A stretch of DNA of 64,000 bases, from the NCBI GenBank assembly GCA_026125285.1, contig JAHCLO010000011.1, positions 1 through 64,000 of the forward strand, given 5' to 3'. Position numbers and translations under genes: made by a program. This DNA comes from Verrucomicrobiia bacterium. Lineage in GTDB: Bacteria > Verrucomicrobiota > Verrucomicrobiia > Limisphaerales > JADLHS01. Positions 7,701-15,407 of this stretch are shown one piece after another (within the stretch, counting starts at the first letter, position 1; each line of letters begins with the position of its first letter). The notes below the pieces were generated by a model. It was not told where the DNA came from. It was given only the letters and a program-made list of their open reading frames with translations, and ran no database searches.

Positions 7701-8961
7701 TGGCGCCATTCGCCATGGTACCGTTGTGCCCGTTGCCGGAGGCATCGGTTGCGGTCGCGCTGCTGCCCTCGTCGAAGCCCAACCAAAAGAACATTTGATC
7801 ATCCAAGGTCGCCGTGGAATTGGGAGCAATCACGTGTTGGGCCACCGAGGCGTCCTTCACGTTGCTCACCGTGAGCGTGTAAGTTGTGCCAGCCACCAAG
7901 GGTGAGGTTTTCAGGATCACCGTGCCCGGCTTGCTGCCCATCACTGCCTCCGAAATCGTCGCCCCGTTGTCCAGGGAATAGTTCCCCGCCGTCGTCGCAC
8001 TGACGGGTTCGACCGGTTCGGAAAACACGACCACCACCGAGCCAACCGTGCGCCCAAGGTTCAAGGCCGAGAGCAGCACCGGCGGGGTCACATCCGCGCT
8101 CACCTGCAAAACGGTGGACGCGCTTACCGGTCCGCCCAGCGCATTGCTTACCTCCACGCGGTATTCCGCGTTGTTGGCGGAGAGGGGCACGCTGGCAATG
8201 GTGTAGGTCGAGAGAATGGCATCGGGAATTGCCACATTGTTGCTGAACCATTGGAGGCTCGCCGGCTGCGTGGCTTCAATCGTGACCGCCAGCGTCACCG
8301 AGCGCGATTCTTCAACGCTGGTCACGGCGTCAAGCTGCGGCACCAGGGCAAAGAAGTAGTCGGTCAAAATCTGCGGGGCCTTGTCCTGCGGAGTGTAGTT
8401 GGCGTCCACCGGAAACGGCATCAGCCGCGCTCCTGGGATTGGACGTTCCAGGGTGCCATCCGGCAATTGCCAGCCCACTGACACATGATCATCCCCGGTC
8501 CCTTCTTTGTGCAGAATCTCAAAATAGTATTTCTGTCCGCGCACCAGGTTCACGGCTGTGGACTGTTGGGCGGGCTTGACCGAATACTCACGAAACCCCA
8601 CCGCGCCCACATTCTCCGCCCGCTTCACGCGATTGGCCGGTGTGTGGTCGGTGCTCAACCAGAATTCGCTGTCATCGTCACTCGCAATCCAGAAGAGATA
8701 ACTCCCGGTTTGCGGCGCCTCAAGGAAGCCCCGCGTCCAACTGCCGTAGTTGTCACCGAAAGCGCCCTTCTCCAAATTGCCAACGAGCACATCGTAATCC
8801 GTCGGGCTGGCCGGAAAGAAACCCGACGTGGTGAGGGAACTGACCGTCGTGCCCGGGATTCCGTCGTAATACAATTGCAGGACGGTGCCGGCGGTGGTGC
8901 TGGTAGTGAGGCCCCAAACAAGCAGGGCCGCAGTGGCGAGGGTATGATAGGTTTTGTGCAT
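4702..8961 (-). CDS. Giant secreted multidomain protein (PA14, Ig-like, LamG, Calx-beta)
   Basis: 1419 residues from the ATG at 8961, which directly precedes a signal peptide (MHKTYHTLATAALLVWGL); an in-frame start at 9012 would add 17 residues before it. Domains in order: PA14 (about 25-177), Ig-like (190-290), an SbsA-type Ig-like domain, LamG/concanavalin-like (390-597), Calx-beta with acidic DNED end (598-713), another SbsA-type domain, a module of about 177 residues (811-988), Ig-like plus SbsA-type, a second copy of that module (1172-1350), and a closing domain ending YYRLEQ, common at the C-terminus of verrucomicrobial exported proteins. These domains bind carbohydrate or calcium, and no catalytic domain is seen. 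It follows a pseudopilin-like gene and is probably co-transcribed with it, suggesting a surface or matrix protein. Confidence 0.88.
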   Translation of the reverse strand: MHKTYHTLATAALLVWGLTTSTTAGTVLQLYYDGIPGTTVSSLTTSGFFPASPTDYDVLVGNLEKGAFGDNYGSWTRGFLEAPQTGSYLFWIASDDDSEFWLSTDHTPANRVKRAENVGAVGFREYSVKPAQQSTAVNLVRGQKYYFEILHKEGTGDDHVSVGWQLPDGTLERPIPGARLMPFPVDANYTPQDKAPQILTDYFFALVPQLDAVTSVEESRSVTLAVTIEATQPASLQWFSNNVAIPDAILSTYTIASVPLSANNAEYRVEVSNALGGPVSASTVLQVSADVTPPVLLSALNLGRTVGSVVVVFSEPVEPVSATTAGNYSLDNGATISEAVMGSKPGTVILKTSPLVAGTTYTLTVSNVKDASVAQHVIAPNSTATLDDQMFFWLGFDEGSSATATDASGNGHNGTMANGATAVFSGKIHGAAGFDGIDDHTVVSGTGFDDWTGGMTVAAWLRPANIANWSRIIDFSNGAANDNILFARSGTSSGITFEVYNGGVTGGKVTANGVIQLNHWQHFAATMDAAGFVKIYKDGVVIATGTTAVPNLVARANNYVARSAWSGDGYYGGRMDDVRVYKRVLSDEEITAISGGDPSLPEVSLVATIPTASEEGTVPGEITATRTGSTTGALTVNYLISGTAENGVDYVALPGSVTIPIGASTAAIAVTPIDDAVLDPVETVILTLTGDASYQAGASESGTVTILDNEDNFPPTVVAVTVDNELPTFATTRVDVWFDEPVQAGQATTVGNYVFSQAGVTINSATLDARSRRVLLALSGPLDDGGTLTVSNVQDLGGNAMGTVVRPIQSRLTPVNVIANSYNSPVPRDQVFALTSNGVVDNTANAGGWDTFSSARRDLTHFVGMLYPNAELFNVVKVDLGIQFVDGGSWASQPRVFILKNQVDPIPGQPELDPFNWLEVPAQLISGSLFDPAGDGSPSPNTPITFDLSNVPAADRTGYGWAVGGAQGDNSLQFLSITETRGYGVAAPNRPIQIQTHPQDRVALQGQEVTFSVVASGSWPISYQWLLNDVEIPGATAAVYTTSPLTLGDTASQYKVIVTNPEGSVTSNAGSLTVNADNVPPQVVVVTVDTAINVWFNEAVAPASATTVGNYTLSEAGVTITGATELGTYGRGVALEISQPLGANPVTLSVANVQDLFGNAIAAPVVVPVERRLPPVNVVGFNYNSPTVRNDCFILSNNDIVDNINNAGGWDTWASRDIGTRFSGMLYGANQLFSAIKVDLGRQFGDGGNYAQSPKVFLLKNNVDTDRARPETDINWVEVPAHLVSASQFDPAADPTGEVSPSTPIVFSLNHLPAGQRTGYGWAVGGVQGDGSITFTSLSELRAYGVPAPSVEPPLEIALAGNNLVISWPAEAVGFVLKTTINLTSPSWSTVSETPQLVGDRLVVTLPVSGNSGYYRLEQ

Positions 8962-9001
8962 AGTGGGTTGGGGTTGGCTGAGTTGAAAGTGCAAGAAGGG
9001 A

Positions 9002-9865
9002 TCAACGGTCACCGGCTCGTTTCAGCGGATCCCAGTAACGAGAATTGATCAGGGAGGTCGGCCGACCGGCATACGGATCTGATGGTGGATTGATTTCTGC
9101 GTCGCGGCGCGCCTCTGAATGACCGTCGGCGAACACGACCACGCCGCGACCGCGGTGACGGTTCTGTTCGATGCCCTCATAGCCGCCGCCACTCAACCGG
9201 GGATCCATGCAGGCTGCGGGCCACCAGAGACTGCTGCTCCAGTATTGATCGTTCTTGGGCCGCGAGTCGCCAATCATCAACGCATCCGAAGGCGTCTTGA
9301 TCGAGGTGCGCTTGAATTGGACCGGTGCCGTAAACAGCACTCCGCCCACCGTCAACGTGCCTTCACTGTACGGATGCACACCCAGAAACCAGCCGTTGTA
9401 GCCGTAGCCCACACGATGGCAGTCGAACGCCCAGTCCCAGGTCAGACCGTTGTCGTTCCGCCGGCTTTTGATCCCCGAACACCGGAACAAGTTGGTTTGG
9501 TTTCGGGCATACCCGATGATCGCCGTGCCCCACCAATTGGTCAGCGCCGTGGTGGTATTGTTCCCTTCATTCTGATTGCGGTGCGCCGGAAAGTACTCCC
9601 GGTTCTCGTCGGTGTAGAGCTGCATGAAGATCGCCACTTGCCGAAGATTGTTCAGACAGGAAATCCGGTCGCCCTTCTCCTTGGCTTTGGCCAAAGCGGG
9701 CAGCAGCATGGCGGCCAGGATGGCAATGATGGCGATCACGACCAGCAGTTCAATCAAAGTGAAGGCCCGGCGACGGGGCGGCGAAACGAAATCCAGGCGG
9801 GAGTGGAGCCGACTGGGAGACGACAAACCATTGTCGCCAGTAGATGAGACACAGCGTTTGGTCAT
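9002..9865 (-). CDS. Pseudopilin-like protein with type II prepilin leader and H-x9-DG motif
   Basis: 287 residues from the ATG at 9865; the frame is open to 9946 but that part looks non-coding. A charged leader ending [18 protein letters not shown] is the type IV/II prepilin cleavage and methylation site, with a hydrophobic alpha-helix following. The C-terminal half contains [12 protein letters not shown], an exact H-x9-DG motif typical of the very numerous DUF1559-like pseudopilins of Planctomycetes and Verrucomicrobia. The protein would be cut by a prepilin peptidase and held at the cell envelope. It lies 40 bases upstream of the giant PA14/LamG gene on the same strand and diverges from an XylR-type regulator, a frequent arrangement for sugar-responsive surface proteins. 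Confidence 0.9.
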   Translation of the reverse strand: MTKRCVSSTGDNGLSSPSRLHSRLDFVSPPRRRAFTLIELLVVIAIIAILAAMLLPALAKAKEKGDRISCLNNLRQVAIFMQLYTDENREYFPAHRNQNEGNNTTTALTNWWGTAIIGYARNQTNLFRCSGIKSRRNDNGLTWDWAFDCHRVGYGYNGWFLGVHPYSEGTLTVGGVLFTAPVQFKRTSIKTPSDALMIGDSRPKNDQYWSSSLWWPAACMDPRLSGGGYEGIEQNRHRGRGVVVFADGHSEARRDAEINPPSDPYAGRPTSLINSRYWDPLKRAGDR

Positions 9866-10024
9866 GTGTTGCTCGCGGTTTAAGTTTACTGGGCTTGGTG
9901 CGTATCTTCCTCTTTTCAAACTTTCTGTCCATGAGATTAAACGCAATTTTCTTTAGATTTTTGACCGCCCTGCCAGACTCGCTCCCCCGGGTGAACCCGG
10001 CCCGGCAAACGCAACCAGCGATCC
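9866..10024. promoter_or_regulatory. Divergent promoter region between pseudopilin and XylR-type regulator
   Basis: 159 bases between two divergently transcribed genes. The middle (about 9900-9965) is much more A/T-rich than its surroundings (CTTTCTGTCC, then AATTTTCTTTAGATTTTTGA), as expected for promoters. I could not pick out an operator palindrome with confidence. It is the natural place for the regulator at 10025 to act on the 9865-4702 unit. Confidence 0.4.
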
Positions 10025-11209
10025 ATGCGCAAACAACGACACGTCCTGAAGCGCGACGCGCGACTCCCCCAGGTGGCCCTGTTGATTGAAACCTCCAACA
10101 GCTACGCCCGTGAATTGCTCCATGGCATCCGCAACTACTGGCGCGAGCACCGTTCCTGGATCATCTATCTCGCTGAGAAATCACGCGGCCAGTCGCCGCC
10201 CCCTTGGTTGCACGAGTGGCAGGGTGACGGCATCATCGCGCGGATCGAAACCGAACGCATTGCCGAGGCGGTGCGCCGGACCAAATTGCCGACCGTGGAT
10301 GTCAGCGCCGCCCGGCTCGTGCCTGGCATTCCATGGTTGGAGACCAACGACGACGCCATCGCGCGCATCGCAGTGGAGCATTTTTTGGAGCGCGGTTTCC
10401 GGCACTTTGGTTATTACCACGACGAACGCTTCAACTGGTCGAAGTGGCGGCGCGACGCTTTCATTCAGCACCTTGCCGCAGCCGGCCACGCGTGCAGTGT
10501 ATTCGCCAGCCGCGTGCGTCCGGGCTCAAACTGGCAGCAGGAGCAGGCCACCTTGTCCGCATGGATTGCCACGCTGCCCAAGCCGGCCGGGGTGCTCGCT
10601 TGCTACGACAATCCCGCCGTGGAAGTGCTGGAAGCCTGCTGTCGCATCGGTGTGGCCGTGCCCGACCAGGTGGCGGTGCTTGGCGTCAACAATGACAACC
10701 TCCTCTGCGACCTCGCCGATCCGCCGCTCTCCAGCATCATTCCCAACGCCCGCCGCACCGGTTACGAGGCGGCAGTGTTGTTGGATCGCCTGATGTCCGG
10801 GGAATCCGTTCCTCCCGAACCACATTTGTTTGAGCCGCTGGGTGTTGCCACCCGCCAATCCACCGATGTGCTGGCCGTCACCGATCCCCATGTCTCAAAG
10901 GCCGTCCGGTTGATCCGCGAGAACGCCTGCGCCGGAGTGCGGTTGGAGGACATCCTCAAGCAAGTGCCGCTCTCGCGTCGCGCCTTGGAAAGCCGTTTTC
11001 GCAAAATGCTCGGTCGCACACCGCACGAACAGTTGTTGCGCGTCAAGATTGACCGCATCAAAGCCATGCTCACGGAAACCGACCTGCCGCTCGCCCGCAT
11101 CGCCGAACGCAACGGCTTTCATCACGTGGAATACATGACGGTTATGTTTCAGAAGAATGTCGGCCTCACTCCCAGCGCCTATCGGGAGCAAAATCGCATC
11201 CTCCGCTGA
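10025..11209 (+). CDS. XylR-type transcriptional regulator (LacI-like sensor plus AraC DNA-binding domain)
   Basis: 394 residues. Residues about 15-275 form a periplasmic-binding/LacI-like sugar-sensing fold (VALLIETSNSYARELLHGI at the start, RHFGYYHDERFNWSKWRRDAF in the middle, VAVLGVNNDNLLCDLADPPL later). The last 100 or so residues are an AraC-family pair of helix-turn-helix motifs (SRRALESRFRKMLGRTPHEQ, then LPLARIAERNGFHHVEYMT). This order matches E. coli XylR, which binds xylose. Here the ligand is unknown. It is transcribed away from the pseudopilin and giant protein genes and may control them. It may also control the aminotransferase that follows 4 bases downstream and is probably co-transcribed. 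Confidence 0.92.
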   Translation: MRKQRHVLKRDARLPQVALLIETSNSYARELLHGIRNYWREHRSWIIYLAEKSRGQSPPPWLHEWQGDGIIARIETERIAEAVRRTKLPTVDVSAARLVPGIPWLETNDDAIARIAVEHFLERGFRHFGYYHDERFNWSKWRRDAFIQHLAAAGHACSVFASRVRPGSNWQQEQATLSAWIATLPKPAGVLACYDNPAVEVLEACCRIGVAVPDQVAVLGVNNDNLLCDLADPPLSSIIPNARRTGYEAAVLLDRLMSGESVPPEPHLFEPLGVATRQSTDVLAVTDPHVSKAVRLIRENACAGVRLEDILKQVPLSRRALESRFRKMLGRTPHEQLLRVKIDRIKAMLTETDLPLARIAERNGFHHVEYMTVMFQKNVGLTPSAYREQNRILR

Positions 11210-11213
11210 TCCA

Positions 11214-12476
11214 ATGCAGAATTCTAACTCGGGTGCCGAAAACGCTGAAACCGCCTGCATGAGTGTCCGTGGGCCTCACCGACAACGCATCGCCCAACCT
11301 GCCAAATCGCCGTTCCATCGTCACTGGTCCTTGTCACCCGGCATCGTCTTCCTCAACCACGGCTCCTTTGGCGCGTGCCCCAAACCCATCTTGGAACTTC
11401 AGCACCGGCTTCGATGTGAGATGGAGGCGGAACCGGTGCAATTCCTCTGGCGTCACTACGAAGAATGGCTGGAACCCGCCCGCCGGGCTTTGGCCCGCTT
11501 CGTCCACGCCCGCCCAGGCGACCTGGTCTTCGTTACCAATGCCACGGCGGGCGTGAACGCGGTGGTGCGTTCCCTGAAGCTGCGGCGTGGCGATGAAATC
11601 CTCACCACCAACCTCGACTACAACGCCTGCCGCAACGTGCTCGTCGAGACCGCGCATCGGGCAGGCGCGCGACTGGTGGTAGCGCACATTCCCTTCCCGC
11701 TGCGCACGCCAGACCAAATCGTCGAAGCCGTCTTGCGCGCCGTGACACCCCGCACCCGCCTGGCCATGCTCGATCATGTGACCAGCAATTCCGCGCTGGT
11801 GTTGCCCCTCCAACGGCTCATCCGCGAATTGGAGCCGCGTGGCGTGGACACGCTCGTGGACGGCGCGCACGCACCCGGCATGTTGCCGCTGAATCTGCCC
11901 GCACTGCGCGCCGCTTACTACACCGCCAATCTACACAAATGGGTTTGTGCGCCGAAAGGTGCCGCGTTCCTCTGGGTGCGCGAAGACAAACAAGCCGACC
12001 TGCAACCCGCCGTCATCAGCCACGGCAATAACCGGCCCCGATCCGGCTTCACGCCGTTTCAAGACCGTTTCGATTGGGCGGGCACGCAGGACCCCACGCC
12101 ATGGTTCTGCGTGGGCGAGGCCATCCAGTGGATGGGAAACCTGTTGCCCGGCGGTTGGGCGGAGTTGCGACGACGCAACCACGCTCTCGCCGTGCAGGCC
12201 CGGCAGATTCTGTGCGAACAACTGGAGGTCGAACCTCCTTGTCCGCCCAGCCTGCTGGGCAGCATGGCTACGATCCCATTGCCGGAGCGATTTCAATCGG
12301 CGCCCGCCGCCGGCAAGATTGACGCGGACCAGCTACGGCTCTACGACCAGTTCGGCATCGAAGTGCCCTTGTCCCGCTTCGGCGCACCGGAGCGACGTTG
12401 GCTGCGCATTTCCGCGCAAATCTACAATGCACCCGCGGATTACGCATATCTGGCCGCAGCGATGCTGACGCTTTGA
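11214..12476 (+). CDS. Class V PLP-dependent aminotransferase, isopenicillin-N epimerase-like
   Basis: 420 residues from the ATG at 11214, 4 bases after the regulator; a second ATG at 11259 would give 405 residues and is equally possible because the conserved fold starts at HWSLSPGIVFLNHGSFG. The PLP-binding lysine sits in NLHKWVCAPKGAAFLWV. Other fold-type I marks are VTNATAGVNAV, DHVTSNSALVLP and DGAHAPGMLPL. The isopenicillin-N epimerase-like subgroup includes epimerases, cysteine desulfurase relatives and many enzymes of unknown substrate, so a beta-lactam role should not be assumed. Tight coupling to the XylR-type regulator suggests common expression. Confidence 0.88.
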   Translation: MQNSNSGAENAETACMSVRGPHRQRIAQPAKSPFHRHWSLSPGIVFLNHGSFGACPKPILELQHRLRCEMEAEPVQFLWRHYEEWLEPARRALARFVHARPGDLVFVTNATAGVNAVVRSLKLRRGDEILTTNLDYNACRNVLVETAHRAGARLVVAHIPFPLRTPDQIVEAVLRAVTPRTRLAMLDHVTSNSALVLPLQRLIRELEPRGVDTLVDGAHAPGMLPLNLPALRAAYYTANLHKWVCAPKGAAFLWVREDKQADLQPAVISHGNNRPRSGFTPFQDRFDWAGTQDPTPWFCVGEAIQWMGNLLPGGWAELRRRNHALAVQARQILCEQLEVEPPCPPSLLGSMATIPLPERFQSAPAAGKIDADQLRLYDQFGIEVPLSRFGAPERRWLRISAQIYNAPADYAYLAAAMLTL

Positions 12477-12760
12477 AACGGCCCCAAGTGCGTCAATCAC
12501 CTTGCATGAACCCGCGAGCATGAAGGCGGGGCAAAAGCTTATCTGCGCGGGGGCGCAGAAACAGATATCAAATGGCGGCGATTCTGGAGTCTGGTGATTT
12601 GTCAACGCTTTGGGTGCTTCGCCAGCTTGCCAGCAAAGCGGAGCCGCGTTCAGCGGCTCGCGCAACTGTCTGGAGCGTGCCCTGCATCTGACGGCAACCA
12701 GCCGTAGCACCTCTGAACGGGGCTGACGTTGCCGCCCGGAACACCTCTTCATTGGCAGTA

Positions 12761-13738
12761 TCACTTGCCGCCGGTAGTTTTCCGCGCCGGGGCTGGCTGA
12801 TCGGTTTCCCGAGTTGCCTGGGCGTGAATCACTCCCTGGTCATCAAACCACATCGGGTCAATGGCGAGGAAGCGCCGGAAGTTGGTCTTGTCGTCCCATT
12901 TCTGGTGATAGACCAGCCAGAGCTTTTCGTCCGGGCCTGCAATGACGCAGTGATGTCCCGGGCCCAGCACCTTGCCGCCACGTTGCACAATGGGGTTGCC
13001 CGGGAATTTCTCGAACGGCCCGAGCGGTGATTTCGCCGTGGCGTAGCCGATGCCGTAATTGGGCGAGTCTGCGCCCGTGCCCGAGTACATGAGATAATAG
13101 ATCCCGTTGCGCTTGAGCATGAATGGCCCTTCGGTCACGTGGCCGCTGATCTTCTCCCAGGCTTCCGTCGGACGGATCACCACGGTGGTTTCCCCCGTCG
13201 GCGTGAGCGGATCGCTCATGCGTTGCGCCCGGATTTTGAAACCTTGAACAAGGTCCACGTAGTAGAAATACAATTGGTCGTCGTCATCCTGGAACACGTG
13301 CGCGTCAATGGCGGTGCGGACGAGCACCGCCTTGTCTTCGAAGGGTCCCAGTGGACTATCGGCCACCGCCACGCCAATCTGCTTGTCCAGTTGCCGGGTG
13401 TGGCCGGGCATGTTGTCGGTGTAGTAGAGATAGAATTTTCCGTCACCGCGCCGGTGGTGAAACACGTCCGGCGCCCACACGCCGCGCCGCGGGTCGTCAA
13501 ACGCCAGCCCCCGGTTTTCCCAGTTCACCAAGTCCTCGGACACATACACGTCATAACCGCGCGTGTGCGTGGTGGCGTAAAGATAGTATTTGCCGTCCAC
13601 GCGGATGACGTGCGGGTCCGCGGCGTTCACCTCCGGCAGCAAAGGATTGCGGTAGGTTTGGGGGACGGACGGCTCCGCGGCGTGCATCGTGGAAACGACC
13701 AACCCGAACAACAGGGGAATCGGTATTAACTGCTTCAT
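12761..13738 (-). CDS. Secreted glycoside hydrolase family 43 enzyme
   Basis: 325 residues with an N-terminal signal peptide (MKQLIPIPLLFGLVVSTMHA). The GH43 five-bladed propeller catalytic triad is visible: general base D41 in NAADPHVI, pKa-modulating D145 in AIDAHVF, and general acid E203 in VTEGPFMLK. Family members cleave arabinose- or xylose-containing plant polysaccharides by inversion. Length is normal for a single-domain GH43 without an added binding module. The gene converges on the aminotransferase. Its link to the xylan-type regulator at 10025 is plausible but only positional. The 284 bases downstream (12477-12760) contain no gene I can support. Confidence 0.92.
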   Translation of the reverse strand: MKQLIPIPLLFGLVVSTMHAAEPSVPQTYRNPLLPEVNAADPHVIRVDGKYYLYATTHTRGYDVYVSEDLVNWENRGLAFDDPRRGVWAPDVFHHRRGDGKFYLYYTDNMPGHTRQLDKQIGVAVADSPLGPFEDKAVLVRTAIDAHVFQDDDDQLYFYYVDLVQGFKIRAQRMSDPLTPTGETTVVIRPTEAWEKISGHVTEGPFMLKRNGIYYLMYSGTGADSPNYGIGYATAKSPLGPFEKFPGNPIVQRGGKVLGPGHHCVIAGPDEKLWLVYHQKWDDKTNFRRFLAIDPMWFDDQGVIHAQATRETDQPAPARKTTGGK

Positions 13739-13796
13739 GGCGGTGTGAGCCTACGCAAAGCGGTTTCGGAATTCAAACACACTGCGCGAGGTCCTG

Positions 13797-13980
13797 GGGT
13801 GTCACAGTACCGCGCGCAGCGTCTGGAGTGCGCGCGTGTTTACCGCCGCTCTGGGGCAGGCGCGGAGACGAGAATTTGGTGGCTGACGCCGGATGGCGCG
13901 GTCGGAAAGCGGTGCTGAAGCCACCGCACCCCAGACGCTGGCGCGAGGTTCGGGTGTCACCGTGCCGCGCGCAGCGTCCG
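13797..13980. repeat. Cluster of dispersed GCGCAGCGTCTGGAGTGCG-type repeats
   Basis: Three repeat units fill this gap. The first (13811-13852) reads CGCGCGCAGCGTCTGGAGTG and ends in ACCGCCGCTCT. The second (13904-13945) is the reverse orientation of a sister unit, AAGCGGTGCTGAAGCCACCG then CCCCAGACGCTGGCGCG. The third (13951-13980) repeats the start of the first, GTGTCAC-[A/C]-GT-[A/G]-CCGCGCGCAGCGTC. The same two unit types occur, with orientations exchanged, at 34382-34576. They lie between a GH43 gene and a peptidase gene and encode nothing obvious. Confidence 0.75.
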
Positions 13981-14025
13981 TCCTGTTGCGTTGACCGCGA
14001 GGCAAAATCATTTCACTCTCGCGCG

Positions 14026-15255
14026 ATGGTGAACCTTGAATCGTTGAAGGAATTCCTGAATCAAAATACGACCGCCACGCTGGAACTGCTGCGGCAAATG
14101 GTCGGCATCAACAGTTTCACGCTGAATCGCGAGGGCGTGAACCGGCTGGCGCGTTTCACGGCGGAGAGTTTCGCCCCGCTTGGCTTCAGCGCGGAGTTTG
14201 TGTCGTCCCGAAACCCCGCGTTTGGCGATCACCTCGTGCTCACGCGCCGGGGCCGCTCGGCAAAAAGCATCGCGCTGATCTCGCATCTCGACACAGTGTT
14301 CCCGCCGGAGGAGGAAATTCGGAATAATTTCCATTGGCAACCGGAGGGTGATCGCATCTATGGACCGGGGACGCAGGACATCAAAGGCGGCACGGCGATG
14401 ATGTGGCTGGTGCTGTCGGCATTGCGAAAACACGCGCCGGTGGTGTTTGAAGACATCACCTGGAAGTTGATTTGGAATTCGGCGGAGGAGATGTTCTCGC
14501 CCGACTTTGGCGAAGTCTGTCGCCGGCACTTCGACGAACAAACGCTCGGGGCGCTGGTCTTTGAAACCGAAGGGCGTCTGGGCGAGGAACACTTGATGGT
14601 GGTGGCGCGCAAAGGCCGGGCCTCCTGGCGCGTGACCGCGAGTGGACGCGGTGCCCACGCAGGTGGAAAACATTCGCACGGCGCCAATGCCGTGGTTCAG
14701 TTGGCGGAGATTATTCCCCGCATTGCGGCTCTGACCGATTATTCGCGCCAACTCACGTTCAATGTGGGCACCATTTCCGGCGGGACGGTATTGAACCGCG
14801 TGCCGCATGAGGCGGTGGCCGAAGGTGAGTTTCGCGCGTTTACGCCGGAGGTTTACGAACGCGCCAAGGCTGCGCTGCTGGCCCTGGCCGGACCGGGCGA
14901 CGTGCGCAGTCCGGTGGACAGTTTTCGTTGCGAGGTGCGGATCGAGATTCTCAGTGAGACCCGACCGTGGCCGCGCAACGCCGCCACCGATCAATTGTAT
15001 GAGTGCTGGCGGCAGGCGGGTGAGGAGATTGGTTATCCGGTCAATCTCCAGGAACGCGGCGGCCTGAGCGACGGCAATCTCATCTGGGACGCCGTTCCCA
15101 CCCTGGACGGACTCGGCCCCTGGGGCGACAACGATCATTGTTCCGAACGCAGCGCGGACGGCTCGAAGCTGCCGGAGTTCGTCGAGGTCAGCGGCATTGC
15201 CCCGAAAGCGGCGCTGAACGTCGTGGCAATTTTGAAACTGGCCGAAGCGAAGTGA
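14026..15255 (+). CDS. M20 family metallopeptidase, carboxypeptidase G2-like
   Basis: 409 residues from the ATG at 14026; sequence upstream in the same frame is repeat DNA. Metal-binding and catalytic features of the M20 family are all present: ALISHLDTVF (His and the catalytic Asp), GPGTQDIKGGTAMM (bridging Asp), NSAEEMFS (catalytic Glu pair), ETEGR and the C-terminal DNDHCSERS loop (last His ligand). A bacterial-exopeptidase dimerisation domain lies in the middle (about 190-300, GRGAHAGGKHSHGANAV). The closest named type is glutamate carboxypeptidase, but acyl-amino-acid hydrolases look alike. No signal peptide is seen, so it acts in the cytoplasm. A 71-bp palindromic repeat follows the gene. 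Confidence 0.9.
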   Translation: MVNLESLKEFLNQNTTATLELLRQMVGINSFTLNREGVNRLARFTAESFAPLGFSAEFVSSRNPAFGDHLVLTRRGRSAKSIALISHLDTVFPPEEEIRNNFHWQPEGDRIYGPGTQDIKGGTAMMWLVLSALRKHAPVVFEDITWKLIWNSAEEMFSPDFGEVCRRHFDEQTLGALVFETEGRLGEEHLMVVARKGRASWRVTASGRGAHAGGKHSHGANAVVQLAEIIPRIAALTDYSRQLTFNVGTISGGTVLNRVPHEAVAEGEFRAFTPEVYERAKAALLALAGPGDVRSPVDSFRCEVRIEILSETRPWPRNAATDQLYECWRQAGEEIGYPVNLQERGGLSDGNLIWDAVPTLDGLGPWGDNDHCSERSADGSKLPEFVEVSGIAPKAALNVVAILKLAEAK

Positions 15256-15316
15256 TCTTCCGCCGGAATTGGAGCGGCGGTTTCCGAGCCGGTGCGTTGG
15301 ACCGGAACGGCGAGTT

Positions 15317-15387
15317 GTAGCCGCCGACGTGAGGAGGCGGAGAATAGAGCGGTTCAAGAAAGTCCGCCTCCTTGCGTCGTCGGCTAC
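15317..15387. repeat. 71-bp palindromic GTAGCCGCC element, copy 1
   Basis: A 71-base unit starts GTAGCCGCCGACGTGAGGAG and ends with its imperfect complement, CTCCTTGCGTCGTCGGCTAC. It would fold into one long hairpin. A second copy of exactly the same length is at 62849-62919. It lies between two convergent genes and might also end transcription from both sides, although no T-run follows. Confidence 0.85.
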
Positions 15388-15407
15388 CCTCGGTAGGGTC
15401 ACGAGCA

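Noticed and set aside
6724..7905. A 393-codon open frame on the + strand
   Set aside because: It lies opposite the LamG/Calx-beta part of the giant secreted protein and reads as low-complexity Gly/His/Arg sequence with no known domain.
11214..12476. Beta-lactam biosynthesis role for the isopenicillin-N epimerase-like gene
   Set aside because: No ACV synthetase, isopenicillin-N synthase or related gene is nearby, and the subgroup is dominated by enzymes of other function.
12333..12764. Open frame on the minus strand covering the gap between the aminotransferase and GH43 genes
   Set aside because: It half overlaps the aminotransferase antisense and has no domain or start context; the gap is better left empty.
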